A stretch of DNA of 64,000 nt from Microvirga pudoricolor (lineage in GTDB: Bacteria > Pseudomonadota > Alphaproteobacteria > Rhizobiales > Beijerinckiaceae): positions 434,001 to 498,000 of the forward strand of contig NZ_JAFEMB010000002.1 in assembly GCF_016892705.1 (NCBI RefSeq), given 5' to 3'. Position 1 is the stretch's first letter; each line of letters starts with the position of its first letter. The notes under the pieces were generated by a model. It saw only the letters and a list, made by a program, of their open reading frames with translations. It was not told the DNA's origin and did not search any database. The translations under genes and the position numbers were made by a program. Of this stretch, positions 38,980 to 48,006 are shown piece by piece.

Positions 38980-39287
38980 ATTCCAGGCGGCACCGCGGCT
39001 GAGGAATAAAGGGCGTTTATCTCGAAGCCTCATCCTGAAGGACTTGCGGAGCAATCTGCCTCGAAGCTTCATCCTGAGGGAGCCGCAGGCTCGTCTCGAA
39101 GGATGGTCCAGTCTGCACCGAAAGCACTCCCCTGGAGCCCTCCTTCGAGACGCCGCTTTCGCGGCTCCTCAGGATGAGGTCGAGGGGGATGATGCTGCTC
39201 TCCTCGGCATGCGATGGCGTTTGGGCAAGCCGACCCTAGCCACCGCCGCGCAACTGTGAAACCATCCGCCCCAACCGGGAGAGGCCG
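38980..39287. other. Gene-free interval rich in REP-like repeats
   Basis: No gene is apparent between uvrD and cfa. Most of the interval is made of repeat copies described separately. The last ~90 bp, ending CGGGAGAGG, hold the cfa ribosome site and probably its promoter. Confidence 0.7.
39021..39183. repeat. Cluster of three intergenic repeats (TCATCCTGAGG...CTCGAAGGATG type)
   Basis: Copy A at 39021-39066 is degenerate (CTCGAAGCCTCATCCTGAAGG). Copy B at 39061-39106 reads TCATCCTGAGGGAGCCGCAG to CTCGAAGGATGG. Copy C at 39142-39183 is inverted, CCTTCGAGACGCC...GCGGCTCCTCAGGATGA. B and C could pair as a long hairpin. This type is common in Hyphomicrobiales intergenic DNA. Confidence 0.8.
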
Positions 39288-40562
39288 ATGTTTCCACTGT
39301 CGCATATGCTGAAATCCTTCGTTCGGGTCGGGACCCTCAAGGTCATCGACGCGGACGGGAAGACCCATGTGTTCGGCGGCACGGCGCCAGGGCCGGACGT
39401 GACCATGCGGCTGACGGACCGCTCGCTCTACCACAAGCTTTTCCTGAACCCGGAGCTGCATGCGGGCGAGGCCTATATGGACGAGCGCCTCACCTTCGAG
39501 AACTCGACCCTGCGGGATTTCCTGACGCTGTTTTCGCTCAACCGGGGCTCGCTCGCCTCCTACCCCCTGCAGAGCGTCCTGAAGCGGATCTCGCGCGGCG
39601 TGAAGCGCTTCCAGCAGGCGAACCCGGTCGGACAGGCGCAGAAGAACGTGGCGCACCACTACGATCTCGGCAACGACTTCTACAAGCTCTTCCTCGACGA
39701 GGGCATGCAATATTCCTGCGCCTATTTCATGGACGACGACGATACCCTGGAAGAGGCGCAGCAAAACAAGCTCCGGCTCATCGCGTCCAAGCTGCGGCTG
39801 AAGCCCGGCTTGAAGATCCTCGACATCGGCAGCGGCTGGGGCGATCTGGCCTTGTATCTCGCGGCCATGGAGGACGTGGACGTGACCGGCGTCACGCTCT
39901 CCAAGGAACAGCATGCGCTCTCCAACGAGAAGGCGCGCCGCGCCGGCCTATCCGACCGCGTGCGCTTCGAGTTGCTCGACTATCGCAAGGTCGAGGCCAA
40001 GTTCGACCGCATCGTGTCCGTGGGCATGTTCGAGCATGTCGGCGTGCACCATTACGGCGAGTTCTTCGCCAAGATCAACGCACTCCTCGACGATGACGGG
40101 CTGATGCTGCTGCATTCCATCGGCAAGATGAGCCCGCCCGGGACGGCCAGTCCCTGGCTGCGCAAGTACATCTTTCCAGGAGCCTACTCGCCTGCCCTCT
40201 CGGAGGTGTTTCCGGTTGTGGAACAGGCGAGCTTGTGGGTGACGGATCTCGAGTTCCTGCGCCTCCACTACGCCAAGACGCTGTTTCACTGGCATCAGCG
40301 TTTCGAGGCCAACCGCGCCGCCATCGCCAAGATGTACGACGAACGCTTCTGCCGGATGTTCGAATTCTATCTCGTCAGCGCCGAGATGATGTTCAGGACC
40401 GGCAGCCAGCTCGTCTTCCATATGCAGCTCGCCCGCAGGCGCGACGCCGCGCCCATCGTGCGCGACTATGTCACCGACGTGCAGCGCCTGTATCGCGGCA
40501 TGGAAGGCGAGCGATTGGAAAACCTGCGGGGCGAAGGGGCGACCGCTCACATGTTGACGTAG
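39288..40562 (+). CDS. cfa: Cyclopropane-fatty-acyl-phospholipid synthase family
   Basis: It methylenates unsaturated membrane acyl chains with SAM. The 424 residues include an N-terminal lipid-binding domain and the methyltransferase core: QKNVAHHYDLGNDFYKLFLDEGMQYSCAYF, SAM loop LKILDIGSGWGDLALYLA, and VSVGMFEHVGVHHYGEFF. GAGAGG lies 5 nt before ATG. It converges with, and overlaps, the ETF-QO gene by 16 bp. Confidence 0.95.
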   Translation: MFPLSHMLKSFVRVGTLKVIDADGKTHVFGGTAPGPDVTMRLTDRSLYHKLFLNPELHAGEAYMDERLTFENSTLRDFLTLFSLNRGSLASYPLQSVLKRISRGVKRFQQANPVGQAQKNVAHHYDLGNDFYKLFLDEGMQYSCAYFMDDDDTLEEAQQNKLRLIASKLRLKPGLKILDIGSGWGDLALYLAAMEDVDVTGVTLSKEQHALSNEKARRAGLSDRVRFELLDYRKVEAKFDRIVSVGMFEHVGVHHYGEFFAKINALLDDDGLMLLHSIGKMSPPGTASPWLRKYIFPGAYSPALSEVFPVVEQASLWVTDLEFLRLHYAKTLFHWHQRFEANRAAIAKMYDERFCRMFEFYLVSAEMMFRTGSQLVFHMQLARRRDAAPIVRDYVTDVQRLYRGMEGERLENLRGEGATAHMLT

Positions 40563-42208
40563 TTCGGCCCGCCCGGTCCTTCCGGGGTCTCCCAGTTGAT
40601 GTTCTGGTTGGGGTCCTTGATGTCGCAGGTCTTGCAGTGGACGCAGTTCTGGGCGTTGATCTGGTAGCGCACCCCGCCCTCGCCTTCGACCCACTCGTAG
40701 ACGCCGGCCGGGCAATAGCGCTGGGAGGGACCGCCGAACACGTCGTGCTCGGATGATTTCTGGAGGCCCATATCCCGCACCTTCAGGTGCGGCGGCTGGT
40801 CTTCCTCGTGGTTGGTGTTCGACAGGAACACCGAGGATAGTCGGTCAAACGTCAGAACGCCGTCAGGCCTCGGATAGGTGATCGGCTTCACCTGGTCCAG
40901 CGGCAGCAGGCATTCGTGGTCCGGCTTGCCGTGCTTCATGGTGCCGAAGAGCGAGCGGTCGAACAGCTCCGTCATCCACATGTCGAGGCCGCCGAGCGCC
41001 ACGCCCGCCGCCGTACCGTATTTCGACCAGAGCGGCTTGACGTTGCGCACCCGCTTCAGGTCGTAGCCGATGGGCGAAGAGCGCCAAGATTCCTCGTATC
41101 CCACCACCTCGTCATGGGAACGGCCCGCCTGGAGCGCTTCCGTGAGGTAATCGGCGCACAGGATGCCCGACAGGATGGCGTTGTGGCTGCCCTTGATGCG
41201 CGGCACGTTCACGAAGCCCGCCGAGTCGCCCACGAGGCATCCGCCCGGGAAGGTCAGGCGCGGCACCGATTGCCAGCCGCCTTCCATGATGGCCCGCGCG
41301 CCGTAGCCGATGCGCTTGGCGCCTTCGAACACGTCGCGCACCATCGGGTGGGTCTTGAAACGCTGGAACTCGTCGAAGGGCGAGAGCGTCGGGTTCTTGT
41401 AGTTCAGGTGCACCACGAATCCGACCGACACGAGATGGTCGTCGAAGTGGTAGAGCCAGGACCCGCCGCCCGCGTTGTTGGGAAGCGGCCAGCCCATGGA
41501 ATGGCGCACGAGGCCGGGCTGGAACTTGTCCGGCTTGACCTGCCACAGCTCCTTGACGCCGATGCCGTATTTCTGGTGGTCCTTGCCCTGGTTGAGGTTA
41601 AACCGCTCCACGAGCTGCTTGGTGAGCGAGCCCCGGGCGCCCTCTCCGAACACGGTGTAGCGGGCGCGCAGCTCCATGCCGCGGGTGAAGTTGGCGTTGG
41701 GCTCGCCGTTCCGGCCGATGCCCATGTCGCCGGTGGCCACGCCCACCACCTTGCCGTCCTCGATCAAAAGCTCGGCGGCCGGGAAGCCCGGATAGATCTC
41801 GACGCCCATCTCCTCCGCCTTGCGGCCGAGATAGCGGGCGACGTTGCCCAAGGAGCCGACGAAGTTGCCGTGATTGCTCATGAGCTTGGGCATGAACACG
41901 TTGGGGAGCTTCATGCCGCCCGCCGGGCCGAGATACATGAACTCGTCCGCCGTAACGCCGGTATGGAGCGGCCGGTCCGAGTCCTCGCGCCATCCGGGCA
42001 CGAGGCGGTCGAGACCGGACGGGTCGATCACGGCGCCGGACAGGATATGGGCACCGACCTCGGAGCCCTTCTCCACCACGACGACGGAGACGTCCTGACC
42101 GGTCTCGGCGGCCTTCTGCTTCAGGCGGATGGCGGTCGCCAGGCCTGCCGGACCCGCTCCGACGATCACGACGTCGAATTCCATTGATTCACGGGCGGGC
42201 AATTCCAT
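40547..42208 (-). CDS. Electron-transfer flavoprotein-ubiquinone oxidoreductase
   Basis: It links ETF from fatty-acid and amino-acid oxidation to ubiquinone. The 553 residues contain N-terminal FAD motif VVIVGAGPAGLATAIRLKQ, then GAHILSGAVIDP and GCLVGDSAGFVNVPRIKGSH. The C-terminal 4Fe-4S domain has Cys in YCPAGVYEW and INAQNCVHCKTCDIKDP. AGGAGA is 7 nt before the ATG. The etfA/B genes are not in the window. Confidence 0.97.
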   Translation of the reverse strand: MELPARESMEFDVVIVGAGPAGLATAIRLKQKAAETGQDVSVVVVEKGSEVGAHILSGAVIDPSGLDRLVPGWREDSDRPLHTGVTADEFMYLGPAGGMKLPNVFMPKLMSNHGNFVGSLGNVARYLGRKAEEMGVEIYPGFPAAELLIEDGKVVGVATGDMGIGRNGEPNANFTRGMELRARYTVFGEGARGSLTKQLVERFNLNQGKDHQKYGIGVKELWQVKPDKFQPGLVRHSMGWPLPNNAGGGSWLYHFDDHLVSVGFVVHLNYKNPTLSPFDEFQRFKTHPMVRDVFEGAKRIGYGARAIMEGGWQSVPRLTFPGGCLVGDSAGFVNVPRIKGSHNAILSGILCADYLTEALQAGRSHDEVVGYEESWRSSPIGYDLKRVRNVKPLWSKYGTAAGVALGGLDMWMTELFDRSLFGTMKHGKPDHECLLPLDQVKPITYPRPDGVLTFDRLSSVFLSNTNHEEDQPPHLKVRDMGLQKSSEHDVFGGPSQRYCPAGVYEWVEGEGGVRYQINAQNCVHCKTCDIKDPNQNINWETPEGPGGPNYVNM

Positions 42209-42363
42209 CGACTATCTCCTGGGGCGGGCAGATCGTTTATATATGAACAGTGAAGCCCCCGTCTCAAGCAGGCCACACCGCTTTGTTTGTCCTAACGGTG
42301 TTAAGGGCCTGTCGGAAGCCGGGAAATCTCGATCTTTAGAATGAATTGGAAAAACCGCCCTGT

Positions 42364-43068
42364 CTAAACGGACCGCATCAGGCCTCCGTCCACCCGCACG
42401 CTCTGGCCAGTGATGTAGGCGGCTCCGTCCGACACCAGGAACGCGATCGTGGCGGCGATCTCCTCGCTCCGGCCGTAGCGGCCCATGGGAACACTGTCCC
42501 GCCGCTCGTCGGTGGCGGGCAGGCTGTCGATCCAGCCTGGCAGCACGTTGTTCATGCGCACATTGTGCGGCGCATACTGATCGGCGAACAGCTTCGTGAA
42601 GGAGGCGAGGCCCGCCCGGAACACCGCCGAGGTTGGGAACATGGGGCTGGGCTCGAACACCCAGGCCGTTGAAATGTTCACGATGGCGCCGGACCTCCGT
42701 TCCGCCATGATGGGCGCGACGAGACGGGTCGGTCGGACCACGTTCATGAAGTAGACGTCCATGCCCCGGTGCCAGTCCTCGTCGGAGATGTCGAGGAGCG
42801 GCCCACGGGGCCCGTGACCGGCGCTGTTCACCAGCGCGTCGATCCGGCCCCACCGCTCCACGGTCAGGTCGACGAGGCGTTTCAGGTCGTCGCCGGATTG
42901 GTTGGAGCCCGTCACGCCGATGCCGCCGAGCTCGTCCGCCAGGGCCTCGCCCTTGCCGGACGAGGAAAGAATCGCGACCTTGAAACCATCCTGGGCCAGC
43001 TTGCGCGCGGCAGCAGCTCCCATCCCGCTGCCGCCCGCCGTGATGATCGCTACCTTTTCCCCAGCCAT
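42364..43068 (-). CDS. Short-chain dehydrogenase/reductase with atypical active site
   Basis: The 234 residues have the Rossmann motif TAGGSGMG near 10-17, NSAGHGPRG, the Ser in VNISTAW and a C-terminal GQSVRVDGGLM. Where SDRs carry Tyr-x-x-x-Lys, this protein reads SAVFR (in FPTSAVFRAGL), so both catalytic Tyr and Lys seem absent. It may bind NAD(P) without normal dehydrogenase chemistry. GAGGGA precedes the ATG. Confidence 0.85.
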   Translation of the reverse strand: MAGEKVAIITAGGSGMGAAAARKLAQDGFKVAILSSSGKGEALADELGGIGVTGSNQSGDDLKRLVDLTVERWGRIDALVNSAGHGPRGPLLDISDEDWHRGMDVYFMNVVRPTRLVAPIMAERRSGAIVNISTAWVFEPSPMFPTSAVFRAGLASFTKLFADQYAPHNVRMNNVLPGWIDSLPATDERRDSVPMGRYGRSEEIAATIAFLVSDGAAYITGQSVRVDGGLMRSV

Positions 43069-43206
43069 GGCCGATTCCCTCGTTCCGTTGCGGGATCCGT
43101 TTCACCATGCCGGCCGGGCATGTGCAAATCCAAGTTCGACAAATCCAAAGTGCGACAGACCCTTCATCGAGTTGTTTAAACCCTTTGGAATGCTTACATA
43201 AAGCCT

Positions 43207-44034
43207 ATGTCAGACCTTCCCGCCGACCGCGATGCCCTGCAGGCCATCCTCGACTTCCATGTGGAAGCCGGGGTCGACCTCGCGCTCGACGACGAACCGC
43301 ACGACCGGTTCGCGGAATCGAAGGCGTCCCCGCTGCCGGACGAGCCGAAACCGGCGGGCCAGCCCGGGCCGGGCCGGCCTGCCACCCCTCCCCGCGCCCT
43401 GCCGAAAGCGGCCTCCGCCGCGCCGGACGATGCCGCCGGGATGGCCCGCGAGCAGGCCCGGCACGCGCAATCCCTCGAAGAACTGGAAGCGATCCTGGCG
43501 GGCTTCGACGGCTGCGCCCTGAAGTTCTCCGCCAAGAACCTCGCCTTTTCGGACGGCAACCCGGAAGGCCGGGTGATGCTGGTGGGCGAGGCCCCCGGCG
43601 CCGACGAGGACCGGATCGGCAAACCCTTCATGGGCCGCTCGGGCCAGCTTCTCGACCGGATGCTGGGCGCGATCGGCCTCGACCGGTCGGAGGTCTATGT
43701 CGCCAACATCGTGCCCTGGCGTCCGCCGGGCAACCGCACGCCGACGCCGCAGGAAATCGCGATCTGCAAGCCGTTCATCGCGCGCCAGATCGAGCTGGCG
43801 GGCCCAAAATATCTGCTTTGCCTGGGCAACTTGGCGGCCCAGAACCTGCTCGACATCAAGGAGGGCATCCTGCGCAGCCGGGGCCGGTGGTTCACCTATC
43901 GCACCGAGGACGGACGCGAGATCCGCACCCTGCCCACCCTGCACCCGGCCTATCTGCTGCGGCAGCCGCTCCAGAAGCGGTTGGGATGGCGGGACTTCAC
44001 GGCCCTCCGGCGCGCCCTCGACGGCCAAGATTAG
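43207..44034 (+). CDS. Family 4 type uracil-DNA glycosylase
   Basis: It removes uracil from DNA. The 275 residues have a ~90-residue Pro/Ala-rich N-terminal extension, then motif A GEAPGADED...GKPFMGRSGQLLDRML, YVANIVPWRPPGNRTPTPQE, and TLHPAYLLRQP. Of the four Fe-S cysteines typical of the family, I find three (GCALK, AICKPF, LLCLGN); the second of the first CxxC pair is Lys. It is divergent from the SDR gene. Confidence 0.9.
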   Translation: MSDLPADRDALQAILDFHVEAGVDLALDDEPHDRFAESKASPLPDEPKPAGQPGPGRPATPPRALPKAASAAPDDAAGMAREQARHAQSLEELEAILAGFDGCALKFSAKNLAFSDGNPEGRVMLVGEAPGADEDRIGKPFMGRSGQLLDRMLGAIGLDRSEVYVANIVPWRPPGNRTPTPQEIAICKPFIARQIELAGPKYLLCLGNLAAQNLLDIKEGILRSRGRWFTYRTEDGREIRTLPTLHPAYLLRQPLQKRLGWRDFTALRRALDGQD

Positions 44035-44123
44035 ACGCTTCCGATAAGCTTCGGCGGAACCTGAGCATATGCCTCAGCTTTAAGGATCGGGTGGGCGACC
44101 ACGCTCGCTTGCAGGGGACGATC

Positions 44124-44990
44124 ATGCGCTGGGACCAATTTCGCACCTCATCCAATGTCGAAGACCGCCGGGGAATGGGCGTCGGCGGCGCCGGAGGCCT
44201 CGGTCTCGGCACCATCGTGGTTCTGGGCCTGATCGGCTGGGCTTTCGGCATAGACCCGCGCATCCTCATCAGCGGGGCCGAGATGGTCGCCGGCGGCGGC
44301 AGCTCAGGCTACGAGCAGCAACAGGGCCGCCAGGGCACGCCGGAGGATCAGGCGGGCCGGTTCGCATCCGCGATCCTCGGCAACACCGAGGATGTCTGGA
44401 AGGTGGTCCTGCCGCAGCAGACCGGACGCCAGTACGAGGCTCCCCGCATGGTCCTGTTCTCGGGCGCCACGCGCTCGGGCTGCGGATCGGCGCAGTCGGC
44501 CATGGGTCCGTTCTACTGCCCCCTCGACCAGACGGTCTATCTCGACCTGTCCTTCTTCCAGGAAATGCAGTCCAAATTCCGGGCCAGCGGCGACTTCGCC
44601 TATGCATACGTGATCGCGCACGAGGTTGGCCATCACGTGGAAAACCAGCTCGGCATCCTGGAGCGCGCGCAGCAGCGCCAGCGCGAGGTGGGAGGGACCG
44701 AGGCCAATCAGATTTCCGTGCGGGTGGAGCTGATGGCCGATTGCCTCGCCGGGGTGTGGGCCCGCCATTCCAACGAGCGCTACCAATCCTTGGAGGAAGG
44801 CGACATCGAGAACGCGATCAGGGCCGCCGAGGCCATCGGCGACGACCGGCTCCAGAAGCAGCAGCAGGGCCGCGTCGTGCCGGATTCCTTCACGCACGGT
44901 TCTTCCGCGCAGCGCGTTCGCTGGCTGACCGCGGGCCTGAAATCGGGTCAGATCCAATCCTGCGACACGTTCCGGGCAAGCCGCCTTTAG
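44124..44990 (+). CDS. Neutral zinc metallopeptidase (YpfJ family)
   Basis: The 288-residue protein has one N-terminal membrane helix (LGLGTIVVLGLIGWAFGI), a Gln-rich linker, and a protease domain with zinc motif AHEVGHH (residues about 165-171) and downstream Glu ligand in VELMADCLAGVW. Cys pairs (GCGSAQ, YCPLD) may form a disulfide. The family begins MRWDQFRTSSNVEDRRG, as here. Predicted to be inner-membrane anchored with a periplasmic domain. Target unknown. Confidence 0.93.
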   Translation: MRWDQFRTSSNVEDRRGMGVGGAGGLGLGTIVVLGLIGWAFGIDPRILISGAEMVAGGGSSGYEQQQGRQGTPEDQAGRFASAILGNTEDVWKVVLPQQTGRQYEAPRMVLFSGATRSGCGSAQSAMGPFYCPLDQTVYLDLSFFQEMQSKFRASGDFAYAYVIAHEVGHHVENQLGILERAQQRQREVGGTEANQISVRVELMADCLAGVWARHSNERYQSLEEGDIENAIRAAEAIGDDRLQKQQQGRVVPDSFTHGSSAQRVRWLTAGLKSGQIQSCDTFRASRL

Positions 44991-45073
44991 GCTTCATCCC
45001 TAAGATCCATTGCGGAGGCGGGACGGCACCATAGAATAACGCCCTGGGCATTCGAAGAATGCGGGGAGTGGCC

Positions 45074-45607
45074 ATGCTGAGCACGTTCGGCTTCGTGTTC
45101 GAGATGATCCGCCAGACGCCTGTCTGGGTCTGGTTTCTATTCGCGTTTCTCCTGGTCCGTGGCGTCAAGGCTCTTCACGGGAGCGTGACATCCCTCCCAC
45201 GCCTGTTCATCGTGCCCGGCGTCTTCACGCTCTGGGGGCTGGTGGGCGTGGCGACGACCTTCCACCACCCCGGAACCAGCGCCCTCATCTGGTCGGCGAG
45301 TTTCGCAGCCGGGATCGCGGCGGGAATTCTGCGCACGGCGCGCACACCGATCCAGGTTGATCGCCATGCCGGTCTCGTGGCGCTGCCGGGCAGCCCCATG
45401 GTGCTGATCCTGGTGACAGTCGTGTTCGGCGTCAAATATGCGCTCGGGGCCTGGGCGGCGATCCAGCCGTCGGCCACCGGGATGCTGCCCTTCATGGTCG
45501 TGGACATCGGTGTCACGGGGCTCGTGGCAGGCATGTTCGTGGGGCGTCTCCTGACGCTCTGGCACCGGCTGAAGACCGCGCCCGAGGTCAGGCTCGCGGC
45601 GGCGTAA
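45074..45607 (+). CDS. Multi-pass hypothetical membrane protein
   Basis: The 177 residues have about five hydrophobic segments: TPVWVWFLFAFLLVRGV, LFIVPGVFTLWGLVGVAT, ALIWSASFAAGIAAGIL, MVLILVTVVFGVKYALGAW and FMVVDIGVTGLVAGMFVGRL. The ATG at 45074 has GGGGAG upstream; an ATG at 45059 lacks one. It resembles uncharacterised DUF-type inner-membrane proteins. Function unknown. Confidence 0.75.
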   Translation: MLSTFGFVFEMIRQTPVWVWFLFAFLLVRGVKALHGSVTSLPRLFIVPGVFTLWGLVGVATTFHHPGTSALIWSASFAAGIAAGILRTARTPIQVDRHAGLVALPGSPMVLILVTVVFGVKYALGAWAAIQPSATGMLPFMVVDIGVTGLVAGMFVGRLLTLWHRLKTAPEVRLAAA

Positions 45608-45672
45608 GCGACCGGGGTGAGGGCTGCAAAGTCGGAGCGCCCGCTCAGTCATCAGGGCGAGCTTGCTTCTAC

Positions 45673-45753
45673 CGTCATGGCCGGGCTCGCCCCGGCCACC
45701 CATGGGCCCGTCGCAAGACGGGCCTACGCGGCTCAAGGCCGCGCATCACGGGG
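45673..45753. repeat. Intergenic palindromic repeat (GTCATGGCCGGG family), copy 1
   Basis: It begins CGTCATGGCCGGGCTCGCCC and contains hairpin GGCCCGTC-GCAA-GACGGGCC (45705-45724) and GCGGC-TCAAG-GCCGC. The opening 30 bp recur at 54926. A dispersed family in Hyphomicrobiales. Confidence 0.8.
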
Positions 45754-45881
45754 GTGTGAACCTATCCGTGGAGCGGGAGCGACGATGCGGCACCCGGCTA
45801 CACGCACGGGACATTGACAGAACCCGGCAGCCGGGTCTGATGGCGACACCTTTCGAATGACTTGCACAACGGCAAAGCCCC

Positions 45882-46436
45882 ATGTCCGGTATCGATACCT
45901 CCCTGACCTTCGTGCCGCTCACCATCGCGGTGCTGACCGTATCCGACACACGCTCGCCGGATGAAGATCGCTCCGGCACGACCCTGGTGGACCGGCTCAC
46001 CAAAGCCGGCCACCGCCTCGGCTCGCGCGCCATCGTGCCGGACGACCGCGACGCGATCCGAGACGCGGTGAAGGCCTGGGTGGACGATCCGGAGATCGAT
46101 GTGGTCATCACCACGGGGGGCACCGGGTTCACGGGGCGGGACGTGACGCCGGAAGCCATCGAACCCCTGTTCGACAAGCGCATGGACGGCTTCTCGGCGG
46201 TGTTCCACCGCATCTCCTTCGACAAGATCGGCACGTCCACGGTGCAGTCCCGCGCCACGGCGGGCCTGTCGGGCACCACCTTCATCTTCGTGCTGCCGGG
46301 TTCTCCCGGCGCCTGCAAGGACGCTTGGGACGGTATCCTGGAGGCGCAGCTCGATTATCGCCACAGGCCATGCAACTTCGTCGAGATCATGCCGCGCCTC
46401 GACGAACACCTGAAGCGGGGCAAGCTTCAGGCCTGA
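45882..46436 (+). CDS. moaB: Molybdenum cofactor biosynthesis protein B
   Basis: The 184 residues show the MogA/MoaB fold: IAVLTVSDTRSPDEDRSG, VVITTGGTGFTGRDVTPEAIEPLFDK, and FVLPGSPGACKDAWDGIL. It binds molybdopterin in cofactor assembly. No other moa gene is adjacent. It converges with the monooxygenase gene, 10 bp overlap. Confidence 0.95.
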   Translation: MSGIDTSLTFVPLTIAVLTVSDTRSPDEDRSGTTLVDRLTKAGHRLGSRAIVPDDRDAIRDAVKAWVDDPEIDVVITTGGTGFTGRDVTPEAIEPLFDKRMDGFSAVFHRISFDKIGTSTVQSRATAGLSGTTFIFVLPGSPGACKDAWDGILEAQLDYRHRPCNFVEIMPRLDEHLKRGKLQA

Positions 46437-47980
46437 ACGGTTCTCGCGGTTTGGACCGGTGCCCCGAAAGTGAGCCCCTGGCTCGACAGATAGATCTCTA
46501 GCGCTTCCACGTCCTGCATCGGGCTGGCGAACGCCACGTGCCCGTCGGGGCGGACGAGATAGATCGCGTTCCTGCGCAGGCCTGCTTTCTCCATGGCGTC
46601 TGTCCAGGCGAACACGTGAAGCACGAGGCCCCGCGCGGCCGCCGAGGCCTGGAGCCCGGGACCCTCCTCATCGCCGTAGAGGTGAAGTTGCCAATCCAGG
46701 GATTGCAGGGGTTCGAAGTTGTCGCCCGTGCCGAAGTCGACATAGGGAAGCCGGTCGCCGGCCTGGACGTCGCCCGCGACGCCCGAACTCAGCGCGCTGC
46801 CGTGGTAGCTGATGCGAACCTGCGAGACCTGCTTGAAGAGGGTCCGGCGGATGGCCGTGAACCTGAAGGCCTGCGGCGCGATGGTGGGCAAGAGGAACGT
46901 GCGGAAGACCCGGCCGCGCAGGTCCCGGTTGATCATGGCCCGGAACATGCGATCCGTGGACGAAACCAGCGACTTGGCGAAGGTGATCCGCTCCGTCTCG
47001 TACGTTTCGAGGATCGACGGCGGCGCCTTGCCCTTCAGGACATCGGCGATCTTCCAGGACAGGTTCACGGCATCGCCGATGCCCGTGTTCATGCCCTGCC
47101 CGCCGGCCGGGCTGTGCACGTGACCGGCATCGCCGGAGATCGCCACGCGCCCGCGCAGGAAGCCTTCCGCCACCCGGTGGTGCACCCGGTAGATCGAGAA
47201 CCAGTTCACGGAGCTGACCTCGATGTCGAAAAGCCGCGTCAGGAAGGGCCGCAGGTCGTCGAAGACGATACCCTCCCGGCCCTTGAGGTCGTCCGGGATG
47301 ATGCCGATGAGCCGATAGCGGCCTGTTCCGCGGATCGGAAGGACGATGCAGAAATCCTTGACGTTCAGGCACATATTGAGGCCGTCGTCCGTCGGAGGGC
47401 CTGAGGCGTAGACGTCGGCCACAAAGAACGTCTGGTCGTAGGTGCCGCCCTGGAAGCCGAGCCCCAGACCCTGGCGGACCACGCTGTGGGATCCGTCGCA
47501 GCCGCACAGGTAGTCGAACGTGCAGGCCTCGTCCTGCCCTCCCCTGCGGAGGACCGCGCTCACGCCGCTCTCGTCCTGCGTGAAACTTGCAAGCTCGGTT
47601 TCGAACTCGACGGAAACGCCGATCTCCGCAAGCTTGCGGATCAGCAGGCGCTCATGGTCGTCCTGGGTGAAGCTCAGAATGAACGGGTAGGGGCTCAGGT
47701 CCTCGCCGAAATTCGACAGGGGAACGTCAGCGACGTTCCGGCCCTCTTCCCACATGCGCAGGCGCTGGACCTTCACGCCGGCCGCGACGACCTCGTCGGC
47801 GATGCCGATCTGCCGGTAGAATTCGAGGGTGCGCGCATGAACCACGATGGCGCGGGATTCGAGCCCGGGTCCCTTGGCCTTGTCGACGATCCGCACCGGG
47901 ATGCCCTGGCGCGTGAGGAACAGCGCCATGGCAAGGCCGGTCGGCCCCGCTCCGGTGATCAAGACCTGGTGCCTGGCCAT
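46427..47980 (-). CDS. FAD-dependent aromatic-ring monooxygenase
   Basis: The 517 residues belong to the p-hydroxybenzoate/phenol hydroxylase group: ITGAGPTGLAMALFLTRQGIPVRIVDK (FAD), DG motif CGCDGSHSVVRQGL, and GDAGHVHSPAGGQGMNTGIGDAVNLSWKI. A C-terminal thioredoxin-like domain (about 390-510) is present, as in PheA/MhpA-type enzymes. The substrate is probably an aromatic or polyketide-like compound, unknown. No ring-cleavage genes nearby. Confidence 0.92.
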   Translation of the reverse strand: MARHQVLITGAGPTGLAMALFLTRQGIPVRIVDKAKGPGLESRAIVVHARTLEFYRQIGIADEVVAAGVKVQRLRMWEEGRNVADVPLSNFGEDLSPYPFILSFTQDDHERLLIRKLAEIGVSVEFETELASFTQDESGVSAVLRRGGQDEACTFDYLCGCDGSHSVVRQGLGLGFQGGTYDQTFFVADVYASGPPTDDGLNMCLNVKDFCIVLPIRGTGRYRLIGIIPDDLKGREGIVFDDLRPFLTRLFDIEVSSVNWFSIYRVHHRVAEGFLRGRVAISGDAGHVHSPAGGQGMNTGIGDAVNLSWKIADVLKGKAPPSILETYETERITFAKSLVSSTDRMFRAMINRDLRGRVFRTFLLPTIAPQAFRFTAIRRTLFKQVSQVRISYHGSALSSGVAGDVQAGDRLPYVDFGTGDNFEPLQSLDWQLHLYGDEEGPGLQASAAARGLVLHVFAWTDAMEKAGLRRNAIYLVRPDGHVAFASPMQDVEALEIYLSSQGLTFGAPVQTARTVQA

Positions 47981-48006
47981 TCGCCCCTCCTGACGGTACG
48001 GCAGTA

